Source of the DNA: Anaerolineaceae bacterium UBA4775
Lineage (GTDB): Bacteria > Chloroflexota > Anaerolineae > Anaerolineales > Anaerolineaceae
Direction: 5' to 3'
DNA length: 22,187 nt
Assembly (NCBI GenBank): GCA_002403205.1
Contig: DHHJ01000002.1
Span: forward strand, 1 to 22,187
In this document: piece by piece, positions 6,209 through 13,492 of the stretch
Numbering within the stretch: position 1 is the first letter of the stretch
How the letters are laid out: each line of letters begins with the position of its first letter
The notes under the pieces: model-generated
The model's database searches: none
The model's input: the letters and a program-made list of their open reading frames with translations, nothing else
What the model was told of the DNA's origin: nothing
Position numbers and translations under genes: made by a program

Positions 6209-8196
6209 AAAAAGCGGATTGGATATTGAAAAACGCAACCGTCCTGACCATGGACGAAGACTATCACATCTACAACCCGGGTGCTGTTGTTGTGGCAGGC
6301 GACAGCATTGTGGGGGTCGGAGAACAGGCTGAAATTGAAGCCCAATTCCAGGCCGAACAGGTGTTCGACTGTGGCGGGAAGATCCTCATGCCCGGGCTGA
6401 TCAACGCCCACACCCACGTGCCCATGACCTTGCTGCGCGGGCTGGCGGATGACCTCAGGCTGGATGTGTGGCTGATGGGCTACATGATGCCCGTTGAGCG
6501 CGAATTTGTCTCGCCAGAGTTTGTGCGGCTTGGTACCAAGCTTGCCTGTGCCGAGTCGATCCGCGGCGGCGTGACCACCTTTGTGGACATGTATTACTAC
6601 GAAGAGGAAATCGCCCAAGCCACTGCTGAGGCGGGACTCAGGGCAGTTTGCTCCCAAACGGTATTGAAATTCCCCTCACCTGATGCGACCTACTTTGAAG
6701 AATCCCTGGCTGCAGCAGAAGAATTCATCAAAACCTGGAAGGACCATCCCCTGATTGTCCCTTCGGTTGGTCCGCATGCGCCTTATACTTGCACCGATGA
6801 GATCCTGCGGGCCTGCTCTGAACTGGCCCAGAAGTATGATGTTCCCTTGCACATTCACATTGCTGAAACCGCCGGAGAGGTGGAAAGCATCCGCCAGCAG
6901 CACGGTATGCCGGTGGTCCCCTTTGTCAGGAAGCGTGGCATCTTTGAGGCCAAGGTCATCGCAGCCCATTGCGTTCACATTGATGAAGGCGAGATGCGCA
7001 CGATCAAAAACGCCAATGCAGGGATCGCACATAACCCTTCCTCCAATCTCAAACTGGCTTCCGGGTTCGCAAATGTGACCCGGATGCTGGAATTAAACGT
7101 CAACGTTGGCATTGGCACCGATGGACCCGCATCGAACAATGACCTCGATATGATCGAGGAGATCCGCCTGGCTTCTATGGTTGCCAAATGTGCCTCCGGG
7201 GATCCCACCGCTCTGCCAGCTCGCCAGACCCTCTCAATGGCCACCAGCCTGGGCGCCAAAGCTGTCCATATCGACCATCTGACCGGCTCGCTCGTGCCCG
7301 GCAAACGTGCAGACATGATCGTGATCGGCATCGACGAACTGCACAACTCACCCAACTTCCGACACCATCCCGATGGGATTTATTCACAGATCGTCTATGC
7401 AGCTAAATCCACCGATGTCAGCGATGTGATGGTCAACGGCCAATGGCTGATGCAGGATCGAAACCTGCTTACCCTCGATGAAACTGCTCTGATCAATGCA
7501 GCCCAGGCCTACGCAAGCGAAATTGACACCTTCCTGATCAAGCGTGAGAAATCTGTGCTTTCAAAACTGATCGCGATCGGTGGTGCTATGGAAGAGGAGA
7601 GCTTTGAAGTCCAGGCAAAAGTCCACATCCAGGATCCCGAACGATTCATCACCGCTCTGGAAAAAGAAGACATCCAGATCGATTACACCCGGCACTACCA
7701 TGAATATGACACATACTTCTTCTTTGAAGATGAATCCCAGGGGCGCCTGCGCTACCGTGAGGACGAGTTCATCAATGCAAAGGGTGAGATCACCAATGTC
7801 AGGGGACGGCTGACTCTGGTCGGTGAATCCTCAGAAGATGCCTTTGAGCATGATGTCATGCTTTCACGCAGCCGCTACTATGCACCGGCAACACATTCCT
7901 TGCGGTTCTTCCGTGAATATTTCGATCCGGCCCATGAAATCGATATCGAAAAAGACCGCCGCAGGTTCAAAATCCAGTACCAGGGCGTAGATTTTTACAT
8001 CAACATCGACACCATCGTCAAACCTGATCTGGGCCACTTCCTTGAGGTCAAAAGCCGTACCTGGAGCCGAGATGACGCTATTCGTAAATCAAAGCTGATC
8101 GCTGAATTGATCGAAAGTTTAGGTGCTTCATCTGAAAAGGCCGCCACAAAGGATTATGTTGATATTGTTCGCAACCATTTGAAAAAATCTTCCTAA
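6205..8196 (+). CDS. mtaD: MtaD/SsnA-type amidohydrolase fused to a C-terminal CYTH domain
   Basis: Residues 1 to about 445 form a complete amidohydrolase of the COG0402 deaminase group, closest by motif to 5-methylthioadenosine/S-adenosylhomocysteine deaminase. Zinc ligands are visible in NAHTH (His69, His71), HIHIAET (His218), AHCVH (His255) and GTDGP (Asp306), and the MTLLRGLADDL stretch after the first motif is typical of MtaD. Normal members end near 430-450 residues; this protein goes on to 663. The extra part (about 463-663) reads as a CYTH/triphosphate-tunnel domain: FEVQAK (467-472) at the ExExK position, YDTYF, RLRYRED (514-520), RFFREYF, INIDTIVKPDLGHFLEVKSR (599-618 region) and a closing LIESLGASS...YVDIV helix. 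CYTH domains bind triphosphates (thiamine triphosphate, tripolyphosphate, ATP). The frame is continuous with no frameshift. The substrate of either half is not provable here. Confidence 0.88.
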   Translation: MKKADWILKNATVLTMDEDYHIYNPGAVVVAGDSIVGVGEQAEIEAQFQAEQVFDCGGKILMPGLINAHTHVPMTLLRGLADDLRLDVWLMGYMMPVEREFVSPEFVRLGTKLACAESIRGGVTTFVDMYYYEEEIAQATAEAGLRAVCSQTVLKFPSPDATYFEESLAAAEEFIKTWKDHPLIVPSVGPHAPYTCTDEILRACSELAQKYDVPLHIHIAETAGEVESIRQQHGMPVVPFVRKRGIFEAKVIAAHCVHIDEGEMRTIKNANAGIAHNPSSNLKLASGFANVTRMLELNVNVGIGTDGPASNNDLDMIEEIRLASMVAKCASGDPTALPARQTLSMATSLGAKAVHIDHLTGSLVPGKRADMIVIGIDELHNSPNFRHHPDGIYSQIVYAAKSTDVSDVMVNGQWLMQDRNLLTLDETALINAAQAYASEIDTFLIKREKSVLSKLIAIGGAMEEESFEVQAKVHIQDPERFITALEKEDIQIDYTRHYHEYDTYFFFEDESQGRLRYREDEFINAKGEITNVRGRLTLVGESSEDAFEHDVMLSRSRYYAPATHSLRFFREYFDPAHEIDIEKDRRRFKIQYQGVDFYINIDTIVKPDLGHFLEVKSRTWSRDDAIRKSKLIAELIESLGASSEKAATKDYVDIVRNHLKKSS

Positions 8197-8211
8197 GAAA
8201 GGTATCACCCC

Positions 8212-9672
8212 ATGACCCTGAATGTTCTTTTTGTTGCCGCGGAGTCTGAACCCTTTGTGAAAATTGGCGGACTGGGCGATGTGGCCGGGGCGTTACCAGG
8301 CGCAATCCGCCACATATCATTAAAAAGCGAGGATCTTCCACCGGTAGACATCCGCATGGTCCTTCCTTATCACTTCGCCATTAAGCAAAAGGACATAAAA
8401 ACGGAACATTTGGGTGATTTCTCTGTCCCCAGCCATAAGGGTTCCGTGCCCTGCCAGGTTTATCGCTATGATGGGGGCAATTTCCCGGTTTACTTTTTGG
8501 ATGGCGCTCCCATTGATGAAAAATCACCTGTGTACTCGCTGGAACCAGCCAATGACGGTGACAAATACGTCTTTTTCTCCTTGGCAGCGTTGAGATTACC
8601 CGGGTTCCTCGATTGGCATGTCGACATCCTGCATGCCAACGATTGGCACACCGCCACGGCAATCTATGCCCTCAAAACACGCCCATTACCTTCAGCGCAC
8701 CTGGCACATACCAAAGCCCTGCACAATCTGCATAACCTGCCCTTCATGGGCTATGGCATCCAGCAAGCGCTAACCGACTATGGTCTCCCCCCAAGTGATA
8801 ACGACATCCTGCCTGAGTGGGCGCGCCATGCCCCGCTTCCATTGGGATTGCTCCATGCGGATAAAATTGTGGCGGTATCCCCTCATTATGCCGAAGAGAT
8901 CCTCACCCCGGAATTCGGCTGCGGATTGGAAAACTTCCTCAAACAACGGAAATCCGCATTGACCGGTATCCTCAACGGGCTGGATACCACCACATGGGAT
9001 CCCGAAACCGACCCGTTGATCACCCAAACCTTTTCAACCCAAACACTTGCCAGGCGTGTTGAGAACAAAACGGACTTGCAACGCAAATTCAACCTCCCGG
9101 AAGATGAAAACCTCCCGCTTTTGACGTTGATCAGCCGGATGGACCCACAAAAAGGCATTGATATCGCGCTAAGAGGACTGGCTTACTGTGAAGACCTTCC
9201 CTGGCAAGCCATCATCCTGGGAACGGGCACCCCTTATGTCGAAGACATGGCGCTTGAATTGGAAGCAAACTACCCCCAGCGTGTGCGCAGTGTGATCGAC
9301 TTTGATAACAAGCTGGCGCATCAGCTCTATGCAGGTGCCGATATGTTCCTGATGCCTTCACGGTACGAACCGTGCGGCCTTTCACAGATGATCGCCATGC
9401 GTTATGGCTGTGTGCCGATCGCCAGGGCAACTGGCGGCCTGGTTGACACCATTCACCATGTCTCTCGCAGCGTGAATGGCGGGACAGGATTTCTTTTCCT
9501 AAAACCCTACCCTTCGGTGTTTGCATCAACACTGAAACGCGCCATTCACCGCTTCCACCACCCTGAAGATTGGCGTCAGATACAGCTGAATGGCATGCAG
9601 CAGGATTTTTCCTGGGAGAATTCAGCCCGTAAATATGTCGAATTATATGTCCGCCTGAGGAATAAAAACTAA
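8212..9672 (+). CDS. glgA: Glycogen synthase, GT5 family (ADP-glucose type)
   Basis: GlgA extends alpha-1,4-glucan chains from a nucleotide-activated glucose, normally ADP-glucose. The 486-residue protein has the GT-B fold markers of family GT5: the N-terminal KIGGLGDVAG (17-26; the lysine binds the nucleotide-sugar phosphate), HANDWHT (141-147), a HNL motif (171-176 region), SRMDPQKG (308-315) with the phosphate-binding Arg and Lys, and PSRYEPCGLSQMIAMRYG (382-399) with the conserved Glu-x7-Glu region in slightly altered form, followed by TGGLVDT. A GAAAGG site lies nine bases before the ATG. It begins 15 bases after the deaminase-CYTH gene and is followed 22 bases later by malQ, so it is in the same unit. 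No branching enzyme or ADP-glucose pyrophosphorylase lies in the window. Confidence 0.94.
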   Translation: MTLNVLFVAAESEPFVKIGGLGDVAGALPGAIRHISLKSEDLPPVDIRMVLPYHFAIKQKDIKTEHLGDFSVPSHKGSVPCQVYRYDGGNFPVYFLDGAPIDEKSPVYSLEPANDGDKYVFFSLAALRLPGFLDWHVDILHANDWHTATAIYALKTRPLPSAHLAHTKALHNLHNLPFMGYGIQQALTDYGLPPSDNDILPEWARHAPLPLGLLHADKIVAVSPHYAEEILTPEFGCGLENFLKQRKSALTGILNGLDTTTWDPETDPLITQTFSTQTLARRVENKTDLQRKFNLPEDENLPLLTLISRMDPQKGIDIALRGLAYCEDLPWQAIILGTGTPYVEDMALELEANYPQRVRSVIDFDNKLAHQLYAGADMFLMPSRYEPCGLSQMIAMRYGCVPIARATGGLVDTIHHVSRSVNGGTGFLFLKPYPSVFASTLKRAIHRFHHPEDWRQIQLNGMQQDFSWENSARKYVELYVRLRNKN

Positions 9673-9694
9673 GGCCATTTGAAAGGAGCAGAAT

Positions 9695-11254
9695 ATGGAA
9701 CAAAACCGAGCAGCAGGCATCCTCCTTCACCCGACCAGCCTGCCAGGCCCTGATGGGATCGGTGACCTGGGCCCGGAGGCTTACCGCTGGATTGATTTTC
9801 TACATCGGTCAGGATGCCAGTTTTGGCAGGTGCTGCCTTTGGGACCGACCGGTTACGCTGATTCGCCTTATCAATGCTTTTCAGCTTTCGCTGGCAATCC
9901 CTATCTGATCAGCGCCACCATACTCTTAGACCAGGGACTCCTCGCAAAAGAAGACCTGGAGGACCGGCCGGAATTTCCCCTTGAAAAAGTCGATTATGGC
10001 CCGGTGATCACCTGGAAGCTCACCCTTCTGCGCCGGAGCTTTGAGCATTTCAAAACACAGGCCGATCCTTCCCTCCAGAAGGAATTTAAAGCCTTCAAGA
10101 ACGAACAAAAAGATTGGCTGGCGCCTTACGCCACCTTCATGGCCATCAAAGCCCAGCAAGGCGGTGTATCCTGGAGTGAATGGCCAGAACCGCTCAGGCA
10201 GCAAGAAACGCAGGCCTTAACCAAATTTGTCAGGGATTCCGTCGAAGAGATTGAGTTTCAATCCTATCAGCAATTCCTCTTCCACCGACAATGGGGCGCA
10301 CTCAGGGATTATGCCCACGAAAAGGGTCTCCGCATTATCGGCGATATCCCCATTTTCGTGGCTTACGACAGCGCTGATGTATGGGTCAACAAAGATCTCT
10401 TTTACCTCGACAAAGACGGCTTGCCAGAAGTGGTGGCCGGCGTGCCCCCAGACTACTTCTCCGAGACCGGCCAATTGTGGGGAAACCCCTTGTATAAATG
10501 GGATGTACATCGCGCCCAGGGTTACCGCTGGTGGATTGAACGCATGCAAGCCGTCCTTAACCAGGTTGATATCGTCAGGCTTGATCACTTTCGAGGGTTT
10601 GAGGCCTATTGGGAAGTGCCCTTCGGCAACGAAACCGCAGAGGAAGGCCGCTGGGTCAATGGACCGGGCGAAGAATTTCTTGGGGTTGTCAAAGAGCAAT
10701 TGGGTGAACTGCCGATCATTGCTGAGGACCTGGGTGTCATCACAGAACCAGTTTTACAGATGCGCGATAACTTCAACCTGCCGGGGATGAAGATCTTGCA
10801 ATTTGCCTTCGCATCCGACCCCGATGATGACTTCCTCCCCCATAATTACCCCGTTAATTGTGTTGCCTATACCGGCACCCACGACAATAACACCACCCGG
10901 GGATGGTACGAAGCCGCCTCAGAGCGTGAACAGGACTTCTGCAGGCGGTATTTGGCACGCTCCGGGCAGGATATCGCTTGGTCGATGATTCGGTCTTTGT
11001 GGGGATCGGTGGCCGCGTGGGTTTTAGCACCAATGCAGGATTTCCTCAGCTTGGGTTACTGGGCACGCATGAACTTCCCGGGGACGGCCTCAGGCAACTG
11101 GGCTTGGCGCATGCATCCGGATGCGATCAACGAAGGCTTGATCGATAGGCTACACGAAACGAACTTCCTTTATGGGAGACTACCCCTACCCGAAAAAGAG
11201 GCCATCCGCAGGGCCATCCAGGAGGAAACGCAAAACCAAGTCAAACCTCATTAA
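9695..11254 (+). CDS. malQ: 4-alpha-glucanotransferase (amylomaltase), GH77
   Basis: MalQ disproportionates maltooligosaccharides: it moves glucan segments between chains and releases glucose. The 519-residue length is that of the short bacterial GH77 enzymes. The three catalytic acids are visible: nucleophile Asp297 in VRLDHFRGF, acid/base Glu344 in IIAEDLG, and the transition-state stabiliser Asp397 in GTHDNNT. Other family marks are the N-terminal GILLHPTSLPG, PTGYADSPYQ.FSAFAGNP, and GDIPIFVAYDSADVW (216-230). AGGAG (9684-9688) stands six bases before the ATG. Its 3' end overlaps the convergent eamA gene by 14 bases, and a strong hairpin terminator for this unit lies about 54 bases beyond the stop. 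Released glucose could be used by the glucokinase encoded at 12719-13471. Confidence 0.97.
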   Translation: MEQNRAAGILLHPTSLPGPDGIGDLGPEAYRWIDFLHRSGCQFWQVLPLGPTGYADSPYQCFSAFAGNPYLISATILLDQGLLAKEDLEDRPEFPLEKVDYGPVITWKLTLLRRSFEHFKTQADPSLQKEFKAFKNEQKDWLAPYATFMAIKAQQGGVSWSEWPEPLRQQETQALTKFVRDSVEEIEFQSYQQFLFHRQWGALRDYAHEKGLRIIGDIPIFVAYDSADVWVNKDLFYLDKDGLPEVVAGVPPDYFSETGQLWGNPLYKWDVHRAQGYRWWIERMQAVLNQVDIVRLDHFRGFEAYWEVPFGNETAEEGRWVNGPGEEFLGVVKEQLGELPIIAEDLGVITEPVLQMRDNFNLPGMKILQFAFASDPDDDFLPHNYPVNCVAYTGTHDNNTTRGWYEAASEREQDFCRRYLARSGQDIAWSMIRSLWGSVAAWVLAPMQDFLSLGYWARMNFPGTASGNWAWRMHPDAINEGLIDRLHETNFLYGRLPLPEKEAIRRAIQEETQNQVKPH

Positions 11255-12188
11255 CCCGCCTGAGCCGCTCAATCGAGCCGATGGCAATCCCAATCAGGAT
11301 CAGCCCAGCCCCCACCGCCTCAAGCGGTGTGGGGCTTTCTTTCAAGAAAATATACGCCAGGATAATCGTGCCAATAGGCTCACCGAGCAGGGTCAGTGAA
11401 ACATACGCCGCCGAGATATATTTTAACGCCCAATTGAACAGGGAATGACCTATTAGCTGCGGGAAGATGCCCACAGCCAGCAGCCAAATATAAGTTTCGG
11501 TCGAGTATGAAAAAACCGGCTCAGCCCGCACAAAAACAACAGCCAGCAGGAGGATGGCAGCAACGCCGTAGACCAGGGCTGTATAGGCGATTGTATCCAG
11601 TTTTTTTCTCAACTGGCGGCCCATCATCATGTACCCGGCAGCCATCCATGCGCCAAACAGCGCCAAAAAGTTGCCCAGCAATGCCTGGCCTGAAAAATCA
11701 AACCCCTGGCAAGAAAATCCACCCTGTTGAAAACTGCAGGTATTTCCGAAGCCCACGATCACCCCGCCGGCAATCGAAATGACCAGCCCAAATAAAACTG
11801 ACCGCCGGACAGGTTCTTTTAACACCAGCGGTGAGAGGATCGCCACCCACAGGGGCGTGGTGGTCACCAACACCACCGAACTGGCCACCGAGGTTAAAGC
11901 CAGCGAACTGATCCAGGTAGCAAAATGCAGGGCCAGGAACAGCCCTGAGAAGAATCCCTTAATGAGATCAGCTCTGGACAACTGCTGCCAATCCTGCCGG
12001 TTCCGAACCAGGGCAAGCGGTACCAGCACCACACTGGCGATAACCAGCCTGGCCGCAGCGATCGCGATCGAGGATGCTTCGGCCTGGGCAAACCGGATGA
12101 AGATCGAAGCCGTGGATACAAACAGGATCCCTGCCCCAGTGGCAAGGACCGGCTGAAAGCGATGATTGGCTGGGTTATCTGTACGCAT
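11241..12188 (-). CDS. EamA/DMT-family transporter
   Basis: This is a ten-helix inner-membrane protein of the drug/metabolite transporter superfamily, made of two EamA repeats. Helix-rich repeats begin at the N-terminus (GAGILFVSTASIFIRFA) and again midway (LLGNFLALFGAWMAAGYMMM). The typical end-of-repeat segments are present: TTTPLWVAILSPLVLKEP and SLTLLGEPIGTIILAYIFLKE. Substrate cannot be inferred; relatives move amino acids, nucleosides or other metabolites. I start it at the ATG at 12188 (315 residues). A longer version beginning with TTG at 12224 would start inside the -35 element of what looks like its own promoter. With the ATG start the mRNA would be nearly leaderless and there is no ribosome binding site. 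The 3' end overlaps malQ by 14 bases on the opposite strand. Confidence 0.88.
   Translation of the reverse strand: MRTDNPANHRFQPVLATGAGILFVSTASIFIRFAQAEASSIAIAAARLVIASVVLVPLALVRNRQDWQQLSRADLIKGFFSGLFLALHFATWISSLALTSVASSVVLVTTTPLWVAILSPLVLKEPVRRSVLFGLVISIAGGVIVGFGNTCSFQQGGFSCQGFDFSGQALLGNFLALFGAWMAAGYMMMGRQLRKKLDTIAYTALVYGVAAILLLAVVFVRAEPVFSYSTETYIWLLAVGIFPQLIGHSLFNWALKYISAAYVSLTLLGEPIGTIILAYIFLKESPTPLEAVGAGLILIGIAIGSIERLRRVNEV
11308..11342 (+). terminator. Rho-independent terminator of the glgA-malQ unit, inside the eamA coding region
   Basis: Bases 11308-11318 (GCCCCCACCGC) pair with 11324-11335 (GCGGTGTGGGGC) with a single bulged T and a five-base loop, followed directly by TTTCTTT. The stem is GC-rich and the tail is on the plus strand, as required for malQ transcripts. 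It is antisense to the last helix of eamA, so part of its sequence is also under protein-coding constraint. Confidence 0.65.
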
Positions 12189-12196
12189 CAGGGCTA

Positions 12197-12224
12197 ATTG
12201 TAACGCAATCTCGGCGCTTGACAA
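12197..12224 (-). promoter_or_regulatory. Promoter of eamA, implying a leaderless transcript
   Basis: On the minus strand, TTGTCA (12224-12219) and TACAAT (12202-12197) are 16 bases apart, five of six matches each to the sigma70 consensus. The start point would fall at about 12190-12188, at or just before the ATG at 12188. Confidence 0.65.
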
Positions 12225-12246
12225 AGCCGACGGTCAATACTAAAAT
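12218..12246 (+). promoter_or_regulatory. Sigma70-type promoter of the ferredoxin gene
   Basis: TTGACA (12218-12223), a perfect -35, is followed after exactly 17 bases by TAAAAT (12241-12246). Transcription would start near 12253, with GGAG (12266-12269) five bases before the ATG at 12275. The -35 shares bases 12219-12223 with the -35 of the divergent eamA promoter, and an inverted repeat TTGAC-N10-GTCAA spans 12218-12237. Confidence 0.8.
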
Positions 12247-12274
12247 CCCCTCAACCTAACACGACGGAGAGTTT

Positions 12275-12691
12275 ATGACCCATATCATCACAAGCCTGTG
12301 TGTGCGAGAAGGAAGCTGCGTGACAGTTTGCCCGGTTGAGTGTATTGTACCGGGGAAACCCCAGGAGGAATGGCCCTGGTTTTATATTGACCCAAACACC
12401 TGCATTGACTGCGGCGCTTGTGTATCAGAGTGCCCTTTTAATGCTATTTACCCCGAAGCCGATGTGCCAGATGTATACATCGCCCTGGGTGGGGAAGTAC
12501 AATCCATGCCGAAAGGCATACCTGGGTTCGATCAGCCCTTCGACGGGTTTGATTACGACGGAAACCCCGTTCATCTTGACCACACTCGCCGGCTATCCCC
12601 CGATGAGGAACTTGACCTGACCCAGGACATCCAACCCAACTACGATTACTTCCAGGACGGCCCGGGCTACAACGCCCTGATGGAGGATTGA
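12275..12691 (+). CDS. 7Fe-type ferredoxin with a C-terminal extension
   Basis: Ferredoxins of this type carry one [3Fe-4S] and one [4Fe-4S] cluster and act as soluble electron carriers. Eight cysteines lie in the first 55 of 138 residues: Cys9, Cys15, Cys19 (then Pro) and Cys23, then CIDCGACVSECP with Cys43, 46, 49 and 53. By comparison with Azotobacter-type FdI, Cys9, 15 and 53 would hold the [3Fe-4S] and Cys19, 43, 46 and 49 the [4Fe-4S] cluster, with Cys23 at the place of the known free cysteine. The gap between the first two cysteines is five residues, shorter than the usual seven. The remaining 80 or so residues are acidic and rich in Asp, Pro and Tyr, with no motif I recognise. It is monocistronic, with its own promoter. 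Confidence 0.92.
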   Translation: MTHIITSLCVREGSCVTVCPVECIVPGKPQEEWPWFYIDPNTCIDCGACVSECPFNAIYPEADVPDVYIALGGEVQSMPKGIPGFDQPFDGFDYDGNPVHLDHTRRLSPDEELDLTQDIQPNYDYFQDGPGYNALMED

Positions 12692-12718
12692 TCACTCCTC
12701 AAAGAGCTGGGCCCACAA

Positions 12719-13471
12719 TTAATCAATGATCAGCGATTCTTCGGCGGCCATTGCCGCGCCGATGATGCCTGCCTGGTTTCTTAATGCTGCGGGTAAAATT
12801 TCTGCGTGGATACCCTTAAGGTACCGGGCATACTTCTTAAATTTCTTGCTGACACCCCCGCCTATGATGATCGCATCCGGGCTTAACAGGTTGTCATACA
12901 CGAACAAGACTTCCTGTAATTTCTTACCCCAGCTTTTCCAAGAAAGGTCCTTTTCCTGGCGAACACCATCACCAGCCCGGTGCTCAGCATCTCTGCCGCG
13001 CACCTGCAAGTGACCCAGTTCAGAATTCGGCCACAGCTTGCCCTGCACGAACAATGCTGACCCAATCCCTGTGCCGACAGTCAGGAATAAGACATAATCG
13101 TTCTCATAGCGCTTACCCTCACCAAAGCGCATTTCCGCCAGCCCCGCAGCATCTGCGTCATTGAGAACTACCGCCTGGCACCCAGTCACATTGGTAATCA
13201 AAGCCGCTAAATCTTCGCCGATCCATTCATGGCTCACATTTGCTGCCGTATAGATCACACCCCTGCGCACAACGCCGGGAAAGCCGACCCCAATCTTGCC
13301 GTCCCACTCAAATTCATCAACGATCCTGCGGATGACTTCAATCACCTGGTCCGGGTTTCCGGGTGAAGGTGTGGGGATGCGCACCCGTTCAGCCAGGAAT
13401 TCGCCACTTTCAACATCAACCAGCGCCCCTTTGATCCCCGATCCACCGACATCAATCCCTAATACAGCCAT
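12719..13471 (-). CDS. ppgK: Polyphosphate glucokinase (ROK family)
   Basis: PPGK phosphorylates glucose to glucose 6-phosphate using polyphosphate and usually also ATP. The 250-residue protein has the ROK/actin-like ATPase marks: GIDVGGSGIKGALVD (5-19), GVGFPGVV (61-68), the sugar-binding and catalytic NDADAAGLAEMRFG with Asp105 as base, LTVGTGIGSALF, and ELGHL (151-155). The zinc-binding cysteine cluster of ordinary ROK kinases is missing, while the DAEH...R.EKDLSWKSW segment (161-181) is characteristic of polyphosphate glucokinases. A strong AGGAGGAG site precedes the ATG. It is the last gene after ruvX and mltG (21-base gap to mltG) and converges on the ferredoxin gene across 27 bases in which I see no terminator. 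Its product would be the substrate of the Pgi half of the Tal-Pgi protein encoded at 15324-18089. Confidence 0.9.
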   Translation of the reverse strand: MAVLGIDVGGSGIKGALVDVESGEFLAERVRIPTPSPGNPDQVIEVIRRIVDEFEWDGKIGVGFPGVVRRGVIYTAANVSHEWIGEDLAALITNVTGCQAVVLNDADAAGLAEMRFGEGKRYENDYVLFLTVGTGIGSALFVQGKLWPNSELGHLQVRGRDAEHRAGDGVRQEKDLSWKSWGKKLQEVLFVYDNLLSPDAIIIGGGVSKKFKKYARYLKGIHAEILPAALRNQAGIIGAAMAAEESLIID

Positions 13472-13492
13472 GGCTCCTCCTGCAAAATTAAA

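Noticed and set aside
11193..11222. GGCC-loop-GGCC with a T-run on the minus strand as terminator for eamA
   Set aside because: Only four base pairs of stem in the middle of malQ; too weak to call.
12692..12718. Terminator between the convergent ferredoxin and glucokinase genes
   Set aside because: The 27 bases contain no stem with a T-run in either direction.
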